From NCBI GenBank assembly GCA_001599715.1, contig BCHU01000012.1:124001-188000 (forward strand): a stretch of 64,000 nucleotides of DNA, written 5' to 3'. The notes beneath the pieces are model-generated. The model made no database searches. It was given only the letters and a program-made list of their open reading frames with translations, and was not told the DNA's origin. Both the position numbers and the translations under genes were made by a program. The DNA comes from Phaeotremella fagi. Taxonomy: Eukaryota > Basidiomycota > Tremellomycetes > Tremellales > Phaeotremellaceae. This document shows positions 11,761 to 21,160 of the stretch, in pieces (position 1 is the stretch's first letter; each line of letters starts with the position of its first letter).

Positions 11761-12070
11761 ATGGTTCTGGGTTCTGCAAGGAGGAAAGTTGGTGAAAGGG
11801 AGAGTTTTTATATGGCCTGTGTTTTATGTCAGGAGAAATTCAAGTAGTTAGTCCAGTATGCAATCGTACGAAATTGGTAGAAGGACTTCCACAAGAAGGA
11901 AATGAGTTTTATTTTGTGCTTCTCACATTCTTCCTATCTTGACCGATAATTTATGCTGTGCATCCGACATTCGAACTTCTCCAGGTGATATCTCATTATT
12001 GTGCACATGGAATCTATCAAGCTTCAAGGTGGCTGTTCATCACTCACTACAATATTTACATCATGTGAAA
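11761..12070. other. 3' flank of paralogue 2
   Basis: The block at about 11794-11870 is the duplicated 3' flank. The plus-strand open frame 11939-12298 is opposite to the better-looking minus ORF at 12071-12556 and is not called. Confidence 0.5.
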
Positions 12071-12556
12071 CTATTCTTTGAAATACTTCGAAATATCCTC
12101 ATGTGTTCTCCAAGCCTCATCATACCTGAATTTGAATGGGGAACTTTCACCAGCTTCTTCACACCGTACAAACTTCGTTTTTCCAAAAATGCCATGTCTC
12201 TTCAACCAGATCCCACTGAATTTTCCAAAATCCTCCTCTCGTACAAACTTAAAGGTACAACGGAAGCTGGTAGAAGTTTGTTCGAACGTTTCTCCTAGCT
12301 TCGTCCTAATTATCTGCTCGATCATACTTGACTTGGAACGCCCAAAGGCGGTGTTGGGTAGTCCATCTAGCTCTAGCTCTGACTGGACCGAGATTACCTT
12401 TTTGACTGTTTCAATGTAGCTTCTATCGGTAGAGTGTTCGATATCATATCTGGATCTTTCAACGCTACTACGGTAGCACAACTTGGCGTGATTGATACTG
12501 ATCTTCCCGTTCTCAAATGTATGAGTAGCGTAAATGGCTTATCCTATGTCTGACAT
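12071..12556 (-). pseudogene. Small ORF interrupted by an in-frame TAA at codon 6
   Basis: Reading the minus strand, ATG at 12554-12556 gives M-S-D-I-G and then TAA (complement of 12539-12541). The same frame then stays open for about 155 codons to TAG at 12071-12073. The open part has a protein-like composition, with FRCTFKFVREEDFGK and GIWLKRHGIFG. I could not find an intron that removes the stop cleanly. Options are a recent nonsense mutation, a later start (the next in-frame Met lies near the middle of the frame), a missed upstream exon, or a chance ORF. No family recognised; it abuts the tandem duplication. Confidence 0.4.
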
Positions 12557-13265
12557 CTTGACTAAGTTTGTAGGGGTGAAGTTGGAAGAAAGAAAGAAAA
12601 GAAAAAGAAAAGACATCCGTTGATTGACCACCTCTCATGCTGGGGCTTCTACAGGAAGCTGGTCTTCTACGTTCGTTTTATATTTGACCGATAACACCTT
12701 TCACCCAAATCATTGACGTAATTTCCCGAATACCTACTCCACCTCTATGTCTTCGAGTTCGTCTCCAAGAATGGATATTCGAACGAACGTGTCTCGGGAA
12801 ATGAAGCTGCTGCAGGCTATAGAGCGAAGCTTGCCATGGCAAGAGTTTTCGCAAGTCGTGTACTACAGCTCGTTGCGTACAGTAAGTATCTTTGGTCGTA
12901 TTTATCAACTATTCCAAAGTCCCTCTGTATGCTGTTACGTGCAATCTAGGTGCAGTAAAGCTCACCTTCTACACTTCCAAAATAGTCCTTGCCTTCTCAA
13001 CATGCACTGCATTCACTCATCGGGATATTTGATTTTATTTTTGAGGCAAAAAGGATCTTCTCCAATATCAGATCCCAAATAGTAAAAGGGTGAATGAAAG
13101 GTCTTAGGGGGGGGTCAGTATACTGTATGAGTGTATTGAAATATGATGGAGTGATGCGTGGATTGATAATACCTGTAATTGATGAGGTTCTACTGCATGT
13201 GTGATGAGATGAAAAAGAGTCATGAAAATGTACATGTTTTCTAGGCTACAATGGCCCAGCTATCA
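12557..13265. other. Spacer with only a weak small ORF
   Basis: Apart from the weak candidate at 12747 there is no supported gene. A purine-rich tract (AAGAAAGAAAAG type) lies around 12588-12612, and a G run sits near 13108-13116. Confidence 0.4.
12747..12958 (+). CDS. Possible very small protein or gene remnant
   Basis: ATG 12747 opens MSSSSSPRMDIRTNVS and continues with a helical segment (KLLQAIERSLPW). A good donor (GTAAGT) follows at about 12880 and an acceptor CTAG near 12950; after splicing the frame ends within two codons, giving a peptide of about 47 residues. Unspliced, the frame runs to 13082. It may be a fragment of a larger lost gene or chance. Confidence 0.2.
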
Positions 13266-13889
13266 CTAATCGTCATCATAATCAGCATCCTCCCAACTCT
13301 GCCAATCGACTTCTACCAAAGTCGTTTCCGTCCCCTCTTCGTCGTCAAAATGAAGACGATCAAAATCTTCAGGAAGAGAATCGACCAAACCAGATCCATC
13401 ATAATTATGACCAAGATTAATTATATCCAGTCCACGTCCTGAACCAACCAAATTCGTACAATCATACATATCCTCAGCCGATCTCTTCAATTGCTCATAC
13501 TCTTCTACCGGGATAAATTGGAAATCACATGAACCAACATTTGGATAGGTTTCTTGAAGCTCTTGATGAGTCTGCTTTAAAGCTTCTGAGATTGAGTCGA
13601 TTAGAGGTGTCAGATACTCGGTTTGTGAGTAGATTGAGAGTAGATCCAAAAATTTACCTTGGTTTGAGAGATGATATTGTTTCATTGTTTTTTTGACAAT
13701 CGCAGTGTAGGTAGCTTTGACGATCATGTCTATGTCTTCGTCTGGAGGACGGAATAGAGCGATTGTTCGTTGAAGTCGTGAGAACATGTCTTCACATGGA
13801 TAAATCTCGTATGTTGACAGAATTCTGTAGCGGTGAACTGAGTTTAGGTTTGGATCGGAGCTCTTGCTTTCTGAAGCTGTATCGTTCAT
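13266..13889 (-). CDS. Hypothetical acidic protein, intronless
   Basis: An ORF of 207 residues with ATG 13887-13889 (MNDTASESKSSD) and stop at 13266-13268. The central part looks folded and helical (SRLQRTIALFRPPDED, KFLDLLSIYSQTEYL) and the C-terminus is very acidic (SWEDADYDDD). No membrane segment, signal peptide or known domain is recognisable. It lies in a run of intronless, unrecognised ORFs and may be lineage-specific. Confidence 0.6.
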   Translation of the reverse strand: MNDTASESKSSDPNLNSVHRYRILSTYEIYPCEDMFSRLQRTIALFRPPDEDIDMIVKATYTAIVKKTMKQYHLSNQGKFLDLLSIYSQTEYLTPLIDSISEALKQTHQELQETYPNVGSCDFQFIPVEEYEQLKRSAEDMYDCTNLVGSGRGLDIINLGHNYDGSGLVDSLPEDFDRLHFDDEEGTETTLVEVDWQSWEDADYDDD

Positions 13890-14238
13890 GCTTGCTGCTG
13901 GATTCGTTCAGGTAATTGAGTAACTAGGATGTTCAGAAACCAAACGTGGTTGTCCAGCATCCCACTATATTTGTAATGTAACAAAGGATTTAAAAGATAG
14001 AAGAGGTAAATTGAAACACAGCGGTACATTGTACGAGTAGAGAACTAAATTCTTTACAGTACGATTCCAAAAGCTACTGTATAATGAATGACTTTCCACC
14101 ATGTGCAGTTTTGTATCCAATTCCAAAGCCAGATTCGATCCAGGGATTGGAAAAACAGTTTTGTTAAAATCAGGAAACTCATTCATCAACTCTGACAACA
14201 AATCTAGCACGGAACGGGATATGTAGTACAGTATAGGA
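13890..14238. other. Spacer between two minus-strand ORFs
   Basis: It should hold the promoter of the 13889 gene and the 3' region of the 15087 gene. The minus open frame 13965-14255 has no ATG start and overlaps the end of the next gene; it is not called. Confidence 0.45.
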
Positions 14239-15087
14239 CTACTTGCGGCGAGCAAATTTGTTTCTAAACTCTCTAAGTTTTTTACGAGATTCCTTGACAG
14301 TCATAACCTTTTTAGTCTCCCCGGAGGTACCAGCTTCAGCAACAGTAGCATTGGTCGTCTCTTCCATAGCACGGCTTTCTGAACTCTCTGCCTTGATGAC
14401 AGCACTGTTATCCTTATCCTCTTCGTCACCACCCTTAAGATTCTCACCATCACTCTTATCCTCCTCCTCATCACCCTTATCCTCCTCATCATCACCACTA
14501 TGATCATCATCATCACCCTCAATATTCTCATCGTCACCACTATAATCCTCATCGTCACCACTATAATCCTCCTCATCACTACTATCATCCTCATCATCAC
14601 CTTCAAGATCCTCATTATGAATCCAAGCAAGAAACTCCTTTCTTTTCTTTCTAGAAGTGAAGACGACTGAACACCCTTCCATCGAACCCCCAACTGCAGT
14701 CTTCTCTTCATAAAGCTTGATCAGCCCATCAAACAGCTCTTGTTCACTGCATTCGTTCTTCCCTTTCAAAAACTCATAATACTCATCATAAAATGTGTTA
14801 TAATATCTACTCATAGTCCATTTACTTACAGTATCATCTCTCCAAATTGGTTCGGTATCAAATTTTGGGTAGTATTTGTGGTTTTTCCAGGTGAAGACCG
14901 TTAAAAACAGTTTATCACATCCGACCCATGATTCGGGAAAATATGAATCACTTTCTTCGTCGTATACCTCTGATTCTTCTTGTTTATCTTTACCTTTATC
15001 TAATTCAGGTTTAGTAGTTTCGTCTGAGCCTTGTGAACTGGCTTCGTAATCTTGATTATCAGCTTCTTTCATAACGATATCACTCAT
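14239..15087 (-). CDS. Acidic repeat protein with basic C-terminus, unknown function
   Basis: An intronless ORF of 282 residues from ATG 15085-15087 (MSDIVMKEADNQ) to TAG 14239-14241. Residues about 50-160 look globular (DKLFLTVFTWKNHKYYPKF, then YYNTFYDEYYEFLKG). A long Asp/Glu-rich tract follows, with imperfect repeats of the type DYSGDDE, HSGDDEE, DKGDEEE, and then a basic tail (SRKKLREFRNKFARRK). The acidic-then-basic layout is common in nuclear or histone-binding proteins, but that is inference only. No family recognised. Confidence 0.6.
   Translation of the reverse strand: MSDIVMKEADNQDYEASSQGSDETTKPELDKGKDKQEESEVYDEESDSYFPESWVGCDKLFLTVFTWKNHKYYPKFDTEPIWRDDTVSKWTMSRYYNTFYDEYYEFLKGKNECSEQELFDGLIKLYEEKTAVGGSMEGCSVVFTSRKKRKEFLAWIHNEDLEGDDEDDSSDEEDYSGDDEDYSGDDENIEGDDDDHSGDDEEDKGDEEEDKSDGENLKGGDEEDKDNSAVIKAESSESRAMEETTNATVAEAGTSGETKKVMTVKESRKKLREFRNKFARRK
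14440..14620. repeat. Imperfect tandem repeat coding for Asp/Glu-rich motifs
   Basis: On the plus strand the repeat reads as variations of TCATCACCACTATAATCCTC (for example near 14529-14580). It encodes the acidic DYSGDDE-type repeats of the overlapping minus-strand gene. Such tracts commonly vary in length between strains. Confidence 0.7.
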
Positions 15088-15499
15088 GTTGGTTGTATTT
15101 CAATATTGTTGATTGACGATTGTAAAAATGAGAAATGAAGAACGTGCAAGAAATTGTAGTGAGCTATCATCAATTCAGATGAGAAGACTGGGAGGACTTC
15201 CAATTCTTGAAAAAACCGATGAACTTTACAAAGGAGCTTATCAATTTGTACCCCAACGTCTTGAGAAAACAGCAAAAACATTCAAGGTGCCACATTCAAT
15301 CATCTTGCACATTGTTGAATAGTGCTCCAGTCTCATTACTCTTGGTTCTTAGCTAAACGTTCGTATGCATCTATCACATATCTTGAATTCAAAAATACTT
15401 TAGTCTAAAGTGATATTTCCAAACATGCATTAAAAATCTCATGTAACTAGTACACAACTGTAAAGTACCAAAAAAAACCAAAAGAAACCCCGCCAACCC
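15088..15499. other. Spacer between the acidic ORF and the aconitase gene
   Basis: No supported gene. The plus-strand frame 15113-15322 overlaps the promoter side of the acidic ORF and has no family likeness. The right part is the 3' side of the aconitase gene. Confidence 0.45.
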
Positions 15500-18430
15500 C
15501 TACTTTCTAGCCTGTTCACCGATCCAATTCAAAGCTGAGCCAGCTCTCAACCATTCAATCTGATCAACACTCATAGTATGTTTAGTAGGGATCTCAAGAA
15601 CCTCCCCGGTAGGTTTAGTTACTTGTAACGTGATATCAACTTTCGTAGGATCGTTTGAAGGGTTTAAAAGGTTTTTCAACCCTTTGGTAGATAATTTATC
15701 GCCTGCTGATATTTTTGAGTAATCTGATTTATCTTGTAGCCATAGAGGGAGGACACCTTGTTTCTGTTTTTTCATGTCAATTGAGTCGTTTGAAAGATGA
15801 GTTAGGTGCTTACTTTGAGATTCGTTTCGTGGATCCTTGCGAATGATCTGGCTAAGATCATTTGACAGCCGTAGAATCTTGGTTGAAGCGCTGCGTGTTC
15901 TCTTGCAGATCCCTCACCGTCTATCAGGTGTGGTCAGTTGGCGTCAATCTAACCTGATGATTGATGACTCACAGTTATCGTCAACAACCAACATCCAAGG
16001 TTGAGCTCTAGCTTTGTATTTCTGCATTACTCTGGGGATCGTATCTTCACCTTCTTGATCGCGGGCTACGTTGATTTGACCTCCTTCGTCGTTGACTGCT
16101 GTCATCACTAAGGCAGATGTTAGTTTGAATGAGTTATTGGATCCCTGTTGAACTTACAGGTGTTTTCAGAGATGTTACTAAGATGTCCCTTGTACTGAAG
16201 TATCGTGTCAGTCTACTATGTTTGGTCATAATGCCACAGAAACGTACCTTGAGCCAAGCACCAGCTGCAGAAATATGATCCGTCGTACTAAAACCCCAAG
16301 TCAGCGCCAAATCCCAAAAGAAACAACCTAAAACTAACCATTTCCCTTTAACTCTCATCAAACAAGTCATGTCTTCCAATTCATCAACAGCCCGAGGTCC
16401 AGTGAAGACACTATCGAAAGGTTCCAAAATCTCCAATCTCGTACTAGAAGGTGAAATGGCGATTTCAGTTTCTGGAACGGGTATAGGTGAAGGTGAAGGA
16501 GAGAAGGAGAGGTCACCAGGTGTGAAACCGTTTGAGGGGAGTCTGGAGCCGGATGGTGCGGAGAATTTGAATGGTTTCCCGGAGGGAGTGGTTAGGGTGT
16601 CGGTGGTTGGGTTGAAATTTAGATCTCCGGAGAATGCCATCTGTTTGTGGGTCAGTTTTATGCTTTTGGGGATACGCGATGGGTTAGACTTACGGCTGTT
16701 ACGATCTCGGGTGATGCAAGGAAGTTCACTGTGATGCGTGAGTGAGCTATATCACAAAGGGATTGAAGTATTCAACTCACTGGTCTTCAAGTTACCATCA
16801 TTTCTTGCTTTGAAATTTCTGTTGAAAGAAGTGAGAATAGCTAAAGGACAAAATTAATCACCAAACTCCACCCATCGAAAAAGACTAACCATTATCTTCA
16901 CCCTTTTTCTCATCTCTCTTCCATTGACCAATACAAGGTCCACAAGCATTAGCTAAAACCGTAGCACCCACACTCTCCAAAGTACCCTGGAGACCATCAC
17001 GTTCGATCGTTGCTCTAATCAATTCTGAACCTGGAGTGACTAAGAATGGGACTTTTGAGGTTAGACCTGCATCTTTAGCTTGTTGAGCTATTGAAGCGAC
17101 TCTTGACATGTCCTCGTAAGAGGAGTTGGTACATGATCCGATGAGTGCTGAGGAGAGAGTTGTTGGATATGAGTTTTCAGAGAGGAAAGTTGGGAATTTT
17201 GATAGTGGAGTTGCAAGATCGGGGGTGAATGGACCGTTGAGATGGGGTTCGAGGGAGGATAGATCCTGGAGGCGTTAAATCTAAACAGAGGTGTGTACTC
17301 ACAATCTCGATCACTTCATCATACTCTGCTCCCTCGTCAGCGGCAAGGAAACCTCGTTTAGCAGCATCGTCAGCAGCTTGAGCAACAGGTCCACGACCAG
17401 TGGCGTGGAGGTATGATCTCATGTTGTCTGAGTATGGGAAGGTAGATGTTGTAGCTCCAACTTCAGCTCCCATATTGGCGATAGTAGCTAAACCTGTACA
17501 TGATTGTGATGCGACTCCAGGACCAAAGTATTCAATGATTCTACCAGTACCACCCTAGAGACGGACATCAGTTTGGTACCAATTGATAATATGTAGGCGA
17601 ACTCACTCGAACTGTCAATTTACCCGCTAAATGTAAGATCAAATCCTTTGGTGTAGCCCAGCCCTTCAATTCTCCAGTAAGTTTAACACCAGTAACCAAA
17701 GGAGCTTTAAGTTCCCAAGGTGTATTCGTTAAAGCATCAACAGCATCGGCACCTCCAACACCAATAGCCAGCATACCCAAACCACCAGCGTTAGGCGTAT
17801 GAGAATCCGTACCGAGCATAAGTAAACCGGGCGCAGCGTAATTTTCTAAAACGATTTGATGGATGATACCAGATCCAGGTTTCCAGAATTCAATACCATA
17901 TTTCTTAGCTGCTGATTCTAGGAAATCGAAGACTTCTTTGTTGTTTTCGATGGATCGAGGTAAATCTGTTGCGGCGCCTGTTTGAGCTTGGATGAGATGG
18001 TCGCAATGGATTGAGGCTGGTACCGCACATGTCGGTAATCTACATGTCATGAATTGTAAGAGAGCCATTTGAGCCGATGCATCCTGTTATCGTTAAATGT
18101 AAACCATTTACGTGTGGGATGGATTCTTACCTGCATAGCAACTCTATCAGGTCGTAGTTTCAAATATCTTTCCCCCCTAACTTTTCCACCACCGCCTAAG
18201 CTCTCCTCTGGATTTCTTAAATGAGAATACAAGATTTTCTCGGCCAAAGTTAATTTGGTACCCTTGGGTAAAACATCACGAACGTTATCCAAGGTTTCGA
18301 GTAGACGTGAATAAGGTGGTGTGATGGATGTACAATCTTTTACAGCTAAAGTTGAAGGAGTTGCTAGATATCTTTTTGAGAGTTTGAGAGACGAGGTTAG
18401 GGATGATCTTGATCTTATTGAAGACAACAT
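15500..18430 (-). CDS. Mitochondrial aconitase-family hydratase, probably the ACO2-type paralogue
   Basis: The start is ATG 18428-18430 ([11 protein letters not shown]), with an Arg/Ser-rich, acid-free presequence typical of mitochondrial import; stop at 15500-15502; multiple short introns. Aconitase landmarks appear in order: [43 protein letters not shown], the first cluster cysteine in [13 protein letters not shown], the other two in [11 protein letters not shown], then [20 protein letters not shown] and [14 protein letters not shown]. All three 4Fe-4S cysteines and the substrate-binding Ser/Arg segment are present. The divergent middle segment ([13 protein letters not shown]) and an ALQPRF motif point to the second fungal aconitase, linked in some fungi to homocitrate dehydration in lysine synthesis, rather than the main TCA-cycle enzyme; that assignment is inference. 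Divergent from DMC1. Confidence 0.93.
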
Positions 18431-18863
18431 GGTGCTGTTCTGTGTCTTCTGAAGAACGAAGAAAAAGATCTTTTGAGTGAAAAAAGAAGAAAAACAAAAA
18501 AAAAAACTGGGTGGAATATCTTTAAGCTGGTTGGTAGTTCGGCTTTTTCGGATCGCGTGACTGGTATCGGATCGCAGTAAGCCGAAAGGAGGTGTTGTTT
18601 GTGGTGGAGGTGGTCCGTGCTGGTGGTGGTTGACTGGACTGGTAAAAGCAGGATATATAAGGTAATTAACCCACCATTTCTATCTTCTACTTTTACTTCT
18701 ACTTTCACTTTTACCAGAGATCCTCTATTCAATCTCATATCACTTCACGTCTTCCTTCAGATCATCTCATCCACATTCATTTCACTGCTCACAGCCAAAT
18801 CTATCATTCAACTTCGTCTCCAATCACATCCACCTTCTTTTATCCTACTTCCTATCCATCAAA
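18431..18863. promoter_or_regulatory. Shared divergent promoter region, aconitase and DMC1
   Basis: Both genes start at the edges of this 433-base region. A TATATAA sequence at 18654-18660 lies about 200 bases upstream of the DMC1 ATG and is followed by a pyrimidine-rich leader. A poly-A/T tract sits near 18498-18508 on the aconitase side. No ACGCGT box is present. Confidence 0.5.
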
Positions 18864-20821
18864 ATGTCTGAAAATGGTGATGACGTGAGTGATATACTCT
18901 CATCAGTATACCTCCCCCCGCTAACCCATTCAAGGTCATGAGCGAGTTTGCTGTAAGTTATATATTCCAACGTACAAAACAATACTGAAGTGGCGATCAT
19001 TCAACCCTCAGTCTGTAGACGAGCTTCAAGCACAGGTGAGCTGTTGAGGTGAGATTTCCGCGGACCAAGCTCACTATCGTTCTAGGGAATCAACGTTCAA
19101 GATATCGTTAAACTTAAGGCTGCGGGTATTGTCACTGTTTTAGGTGTCGCCCAAACTACCAGAAAGAACTTACTCAAAATCAAGGTGGGTTGAGTGACTT
19201 TCTACTCGATTTATAATGACACTGTGTATCTTTTAGGGTCTCTCAGAGGTAAATCACTTCTGTATTATCTGGCTTCATACATATTGGCTGATCTCTCATC
19301 TAAATTTCTTAGGCTAAGGTTGAGAAATTAAAAGTGAGCTATATGTTTTTTTGGGCAATAATTAGCTTATCACTTGAATCATCAGGAATGTTCCCAAAAG
19401 CTTCTTGTAAGTACTCTGATTTCTCTCTGAGGGTGATATCCAACCGATACTGATCTCTCGACATAGCCTCCCAACTTCCTTACAGCCGCCGAAATCTCTG
19501 ATCGTCGAGCCAATGTCATCATGATCTCCACTGGCTCAAAAGCTGTCGACGCGATCTTGGGTGGTGGTATCTCAACTCAAAGTATCACTGAAGTTTACGG
19601 TGAATATAGGACTGGGAAGGTGGGTATCAAATTGGCTCCGACTTCTGAACCCACAATACTTTCAGACCCAACTTTGTCACACTTTGTGTGTTTCAACTCA
19701 ACTTCCCGAAGATCAAGGAGGGGCTAGTGGGAAGGTTGTTTACATCGATACAGAGTAAGCTGCTTGGGTCGGGAATTTTTAGACGATTCAGTAGCTTAAC
19801 TCTCATAGGGGAACATTCCGACCAGATAGAGTTCGCGCTATTGCTGATCGCTTCGGCGTTGATGGGCAAATGGCACTAGAGAACGTTTTATGTGCTAGAG
19901 CCTGGAGCTCCGAACAACAATGCGAACTTCTGATTGAGCTCGCTGTCAGGTGAGCTAACACCGGGATACCAAGAACTTGTGATAGCTCATGCTGTATTAT
20001 TGCACAGATTCGTAGATGATAGATCATACAAGCTGGTAATTGTCGATAGTGTTATGAATCTTTTCCGTGAGCCATCATCTCTATACAAGGTAACATACTG
20101 ATCGTCTTGATAGGTCAAGACTATTCCGGACGTGGTGAATTGTCTGAGAGACAACAGGTGGGTACAGTTAAGAATTCATCGGCATGTCGAATAACTGACA
20201 TCACCACCTCCAGAAACTCAATCAATTCCTTGCCAGACTCCAAAAAATCGCTGAGGAGTTTAACGTCGCTGTCCTTCTTACCAATCAAGTTCAAGCTGAT
20301 CCAGGGGTGAGTGGTTGTGCAATTTATGATTAGCTTGACTGATTCATTATCGCAGGCAGCGGCCATGTAAGCTGGCCGCTGTAATCGTTTCAGAACATAG
20401 CTGACATGAGTTCAGGTTCGCAGCGGCAAGTAGTGCTAAACCCGTTGGCGGTGAGTGGTAATTCACTGAGACTATCGTTCGAGTTATTGACTGTTAACAA
20501 AGGCCATGTCCTCGCCCATGCGTAAGTCTGGCTTTCGAGGAAACCATAAAAGCTAAGCCAACTTCTCGCTTCAGTTCCGCTACCCGTATCGCTCTGAGAA
20601 AGGGTCGTGGAGAAGAACGAATCGCCAAACTTCAAGATAGTCCCGATATGCCTGAGAGTGAAGCCACCTACACTCTTAAAGCTGGGTGAGTTCGGGGTCA
20701 ATGAATCGTGTGAACGTCACTGATCATATATGTTGACTCATCAGTGGTTGGGAAGGTAAGCTGATATTCTTCTTAGTTTCCAGTATTGGCTCAGTACTTA
20801 TTTTACTCAGATCAATCATAA
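18864..20821 (+). CDS. DMC1: Meiotic recombinase Dmc1 (RecA/Rad51 family)
   Basis: The gene starts at ATG 18864 (MSENGDD) and stops at TAA 20819-20821, about 340 residues in a dozen or so small exons. The N-terminal HhH-like domain reads [17 protein letters not shown]. The ATPase core has [16 protein letters not shown], the Walker A motif GEYRTGKTQL (split by an intron after GK), [24 protein letters not shown] and the Walker B motif [12 protein letters not shown]. Then come [50 protein letters not shown] and the closing GGWED. The [13 protein letters not shown] segment and the overall pattern fit Dmc1 better than Rad51. It would catalyse strand exchange between homologues in meiosis. First exons are very short, so small errors there are possible. 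Confidence 0.93.
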
Positions 20822-21160
20822 GAACCTTGAAGCTTTAGCGCTGAATCCACGAGTCAAGACATCAAGACAGCAAGCATCGGTTTCAAGAACTTTCGTTTTC
20901 CTCAAATCAGTAATTTTATCTCATTACTCATTTCCTCACTTCATGAAGCTCATTCTCACTCATAAATTTATCGATTATACATTCATTACTTATCTCGTTC
21001 ACTGTTGTATATAGATTTATTCTCATTTCATGCATTCAATCATACCTCATTCTTTTCCAGTGCCACTCCACATACTGTATTTTGACCTCCACTTTAACCT
21101 TTCCTGTCTTTCGCTTTTACGTTCTTGCTTCACTTTCACAGTCACTCAACAACATCCAAC
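20822..21160. other. Spacer between DMC1 and FOL1
   Basis: It holds the 3' end of DMC1 and the leader of FOL1. The sequence is T/C- and A/T-rich, typical of fungal leaders. An ATG at 21029 opens a frame that would overlap the FOL1 start out of frame, but the transcription start is unknown, so no uORF is called. Confidence 0.45.

Larger units (their letters stand above)
10892..12070 (+). repeat. Tandem duplication, unit 2
   Basis: Second copy of the unit described at 9829-10880, in the same orientation and directly adjacent. The 3' flank block at about 11794-11870 matches 10718-10795, and the tail at 12027-12070 is related to 10838-10880. The unit ends almost exactly where the minus-strand ORF with the in-frame stop begins (12071). 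Confidence 0.8.

Noticed and set aside
11939..12298. Plus-strand ORF of 119 codons
   Set aside because: Opposite strand to a better-looking frame, starts without context, and begins inside the duplicated 3' flank.
13965..14255. Minus-strand ORF of 96 codons
   Set aside because: No ATG start and overlaps the end of the acidic-repeat gene in another frame.
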